Assembly: GCA_035250485.1 (NCBI GenBank)
Contig: DATFFB010000188.1
Coordinates: 1-6,941, forward strand
Reading direction: 5' to 3'
Origin: JACCTH01 sp035250485
GTDB lineage: Bacteria > Actinomycetota > Acidimicrobiia > Spongiisociales > ZC4RG35
DNA: 6,941 nucleotides
Part shown: one piece after another, positions 5,363-6,941 of the stretch
Layout: each line of letters starts with the position of its first letter
How positions within the stretch are numbered: position 1 is the stretch's first letter
Program-made: the position numbers and the translations under genes
The notes under the pieces: model-generated
The model's database searches: none
Told to the model about the DNA's origin: nothing
The model's input: the letters and a program-made list of their open reading frames with translations, nothing else

Positions 5363-6025
5363 GTGAGCCATGACTCTTTCTCGGCGACGGTGGATGGCCT
5401 GATCGCGGTGGATAGCGATCTCGCCCGTTTGGTGGGGGAGTTTGGGATCCCACCGTTCTGGCAGCGCCCGACCGGGTTTCCAAGCCTCGTGCTCTTCATC
5501 CTCGAACAGCAGGTCTCGCTGGCCTCCGCGGCGGCGGCCTATCGCCGGGTCAATTCCCGCCTGGGCCGAATGGTGCCGGAGTCGCTATTGGCCACCACGC
5601 CAGAGGAGCTCAGGGCCGACGGAGTATCTCGCCAGAAGGATCGCTACCTACGAGAGCTGGCGGGGGCGGTTGCCAGAGGAGATCTCGATCTGGCTTCGCT
5701 AGCCACCTTGGACGACGAGGGCGTGCGCTCGCAACTGACCCGCATCCCTGGCATCGGTCGCTGGACCGCCGACGTCTATCTCCTGGCTTGTCTCGGCCGC
5801 CCCGATCTCTGGCCGGTGGCCGATCGAGCGCTCCAGGTGGCGACGGCTGAGGCACTGGCCCTTTCTGCTGTCCCTACCCCTCAGGAGCTCGAGCTCATCG
5901 GCGAGCGCTGGCGACCTCACCGCTCCACCGCCGCCCGTCTCCTTTGGCATGGCTACCTCGGTCGGAGGGGCCGGGTCGAAACGTCCAACGATCTCTTTTC
6001 CGGATCAAGCGAGTTCGACTCCTGA
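5363..6025 (+). CDS. AlkA-like DNA-3-methyladenine glycosylase II (HhH-GPD superfamily)
   Basis: A 220-residue monofunctional DNA glycosylase that should remove alkylated purines such as 3-methyladenine. Residues 47-58 (LEQQVSLASAAA) match the conserved helix of the family. The helix-hairpin-helix is LTRIPGIGRWTAD (125-137), followed by LLACLGRPDLWPVADRALQ, in which Asp154 is the expected catalytic aspartate. The C-terminal part ERWRPHRSTAARLLWH (181-196) is the usual family end. No Cys-rich iron-sulfur loop is present, so it is not EndoIII or MutY. It lacks the N-terminal TBP-like domain of E. coli AlkA and the Ada methyltransferase domain, like many short actinobacterial forms. The start is a GTG; no other start nearby keeps the family N-terminus. 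It diverges from nei, and its 3' end overlaps the convergent lipoprotein gene by 21 bp. Confidence 0.9.
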   Translation: MSHDSFSATVDGLIAVDSDLARLVGEFGIPPFWQRPTGFPSLVLFILEQQVSLASAAAAYRRVNSRLGRMVPESLLATTPEELRADGVSRQKDRYLRELAGAVARGDLDLASLATLDDEGVRSQLTRIPGIGRWTADVYLLACLGRPDLWPVADRALQVATAEALALSAVPTPQELELIGERWRPHRSTAARLLWHGYLGRRGRVETSNDLFSGSSEFDS

Positions 6026-6457
6026 GAGGGTGAGGATGCGGTCTCCGAGGGGAGCCTGGAGCTGAGCCACGATGATCCGCTCCATGGCGATGGCCGGACA
6101 AATCGCGGCCGGGTCGATGGCACCGTGGAGCACTTCCAGGTCGACCGAGTCGGCGGTCTCGGTTACCTCGACACTGTGCAAGGTGTCGCAGGGCTCGACC
6201 CCGGTCCAAACTCGCACCCGCACCTCGTTGCCCTCGGCTCCCAGAAACTCACCTTCGGTGATGGGAGTCGGGTCTTGGGCGTTGCCGGTGGGTTCGGCAA
6301 CCTGGCCGGATTCGACGTCCTCGATCACGACATCGACGCAATCGGTCACACCCGGAGCACACATCGCCAGACCATCGCCCTCTTCAGAAGGCGCCGCCTG
6401 ACCACAGGCAATTGAGGCGATGATGATGACGGCCAGTAAGAACGTTCTGGTTTTCAT
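6005..6457 (-). CDS. Predicted lipoprotein of unknown function
   Basis: A 150-residue exported protein. MKTRTF is followed by a hydrophobic core LLAVIIIASIA and lipobox Cys18, so signal peptidase II would leave a lipid-anchored CGQAAPSEEGDG terminus on the outer face of the membrane. An acidic, Pro-rich linker follows (to about residue 70), then a compact domain with C90-D-T-L-H-S-V-E-V-T-E-T, Cys120, and near the end the PLGDR motif seen in small extracytoplasmic actinobacterial proteins. Cys33/Cys40 and Cys90/Cys120 could form disulfides. I take the ATG at 6457. An in-frame ATG at 6583 would add 42 residues inside the ribonuclease gene and bury the lipobox mid-protein. The ribonuclease stop lies 19 bp upstream, so the two are probably co-transcribed. 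Its 3' end overlaps the AlkA-like gene on the opposite strand. Function is not known. Confidence 0.8.
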   Translation of the reverse strand: MKTRTFLLAVIIIASIACGQAAPSEEGDGLAMCAPGVTDCVDVVIEDVESGQVAEPTGNAQDPTPITEGEFLGAEGNEVRVRVWTGVEPCDTLHSVEVTETADSVDLEVLHGAIDPAAICPAIAMERIIVAQLQAPLGDRILTLSGVELA

Positions 6458-6472
6458 GCTGCTTCGACGGTA

Positions 6473-6478
6473 ATTATC
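6473..6478 (-). promoter_or_regulatory. Possible internal -10 element ahead of the lipoprotein gene
   Basis: GATAAT on the minus strand matches five of six bases of TATAAT and sits in an unusually AT-rich patch (6471-6483) at the junction between the ribonuclease and lipoprotein genes, about 15 nt before the lipoprotein ATG. No -35-like sequence lies at the right distance. It may give the lipoprotein its own transcript in addition to read-through. Confidence 0.28.
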
Positions 6479-6941
6479 ACTTTCCGGTTCCATCAGCCAT
6501 TTCGAAGGCGATCTGTCGGGCGGCGACATCGGCCAGGACCAGCCGAGCCGATATCCGTTTTCCCAGGGGAAGATTGAAGCCACGGCAGCGACCGGTCACG
6601 GGGGGCGCGGTGAGCTGAATGACTCCACCCTCTTTGTCGACGTCGACCACCACAGCCGAGAAGATTTCACCGATGCTTTCTCGCAAGACCGCCGCCTCAA
6701 GGGTGGAGATGATTCCGGCCTCGTATTGCTGGGCCCGGCGCGTTGAACGCTCCATCACCACCGGCAGCGCCGGGAGACCCTCACGGACCCAGCTCGGGAT
6801 CGGAGTCCCCGAGGAGACGGAGACACAGACCTCCCCGACGTAGCGGTCGACGAGTCGCCGGAGAGGGGCGGTGGTGTGGGCGTACTCGGCCCCTACCCCC
6901 GCATGCCGAGCATTGGTCGGGACTTCGTCGTCGAAGGCCGC
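6477..6941 (-). CDS. C-terminal part of an RNB-domain ribonuclease (RNase II/R family, actinobacterial short type), 5' end beyond the window
   Basis: The frame is open from the right edge (codon at 6941-6939) to the TGA at 6479-6477, giving 154 residues. An internal Met at 6761 is not the start, because family sequence continues upstream of it. The visible part holds the end of the RNB catalytic domain: HAGVGAEYAHTTAPLRRL followed by VDRYVGE, equivalent to the YTHFTSPIRRYPD motif of RNase II/R, then WVREGLPALP, and a C-terminal beta domain (SAVVVDVDKEGGVIQLTAPP, then GFNLPLGKRISARLVLADV). The metal-binding aspartates of the active site lie N-terminal of the window and cannot be checked. Such enzymes degrade RNA 3' to 5'. 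The C-terminal domain is shorter than, and unlike, the S1 domain of classical RNase R. The lipoprotein gene follows after 19 bp. Confidence 0.88.
   Translation of the reverse strand, partial: AAFDDEVPTNARHAGVGAEYAHTTAPLRRLVDRYVGEVCVSVSSGTPIPSWVREGLPALPVVMERSTRRAQQYEAGIISTLEAAVLRESIGEIFSAVVVDVDKEGGVIQLTAPPVTGRCRGFNLPLGKRISARLVLADVAARQIAFEMADGTGK

Noticed and set aside
1..6941. A defence island, mobile element or CRISPR system
   Set aside because: No integrase, transposase, Cas, restriction or toxin-antitoxin motifs and no regular repeats were seen; the genes look like ordinary chromosomal genes.

Overview
This is a high-GC (roughly 60-65% by eye), gene-dense chromosomal window from what looks like an actinobacterium, probably an uncultured or poorly sampled lineage such as Acidimicrobiia or Thermoleophilia. 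The protein families present, the short gaps between genes and start regions that look leaderless all suggest this. That placement rests on recognition of the families, not on a search.

From right to left on the minus strand, positions 5326 to 1 hold six genes: a zinc-finger Fpg/Nei-type DNA glycosylase (4535-5326), a large ATP-binding LuxR-family (LAL) regulator (1699-4488), an 82-residue DUF4242-like alpha/beta protein (1402-1650), a small secreted protein of unknown function (891-1349), a dienelactone hydrolase family enzyme (57-818), and the first 15 codons of what looks like an FAD-linked sugar or alditol oxidase (1-46). Gaps are 10 to 72 bp. A strong stem-loop lies between the secreted protein gene and the hydrolase gene, and promoter-like elements sit directly at the starts of the glycosylase and DUF4242 genes, so this is more likely a series of short transcription units than one operon.

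On the plus strand, an AlkA-like alkylation-repair glycosylase (5363-6025) diverges from the Nei gene across only 36 bp. Each of these genes has a TAGGWT hexamer exactly 6 nt before its start codon. This suggests a compact base-excision-repair pair with back-to-back leaderless promoters. The AlkA-like gene converges on, and overlaps by 21 bp, a lipoprotein gene (6005-6457, minus). That gene follows by 19 bp the 3' end of an actinobacterial-type RNB-domain ribonuclease gene, which enters from the right edge (6477-6941, minus).

No RNA genes, CRISPR arrays, insertion sequences or phage genes were seen, and no stretch over about 80 bp lacks a gene. The genes themselves are mostly ordinary. The points worth a second look are the mirrored start-site promoters, the 14-bp palindrome touching the DUF4242 start codon, and the grouping of a LAL regulator with two small uncharacterised proteins.
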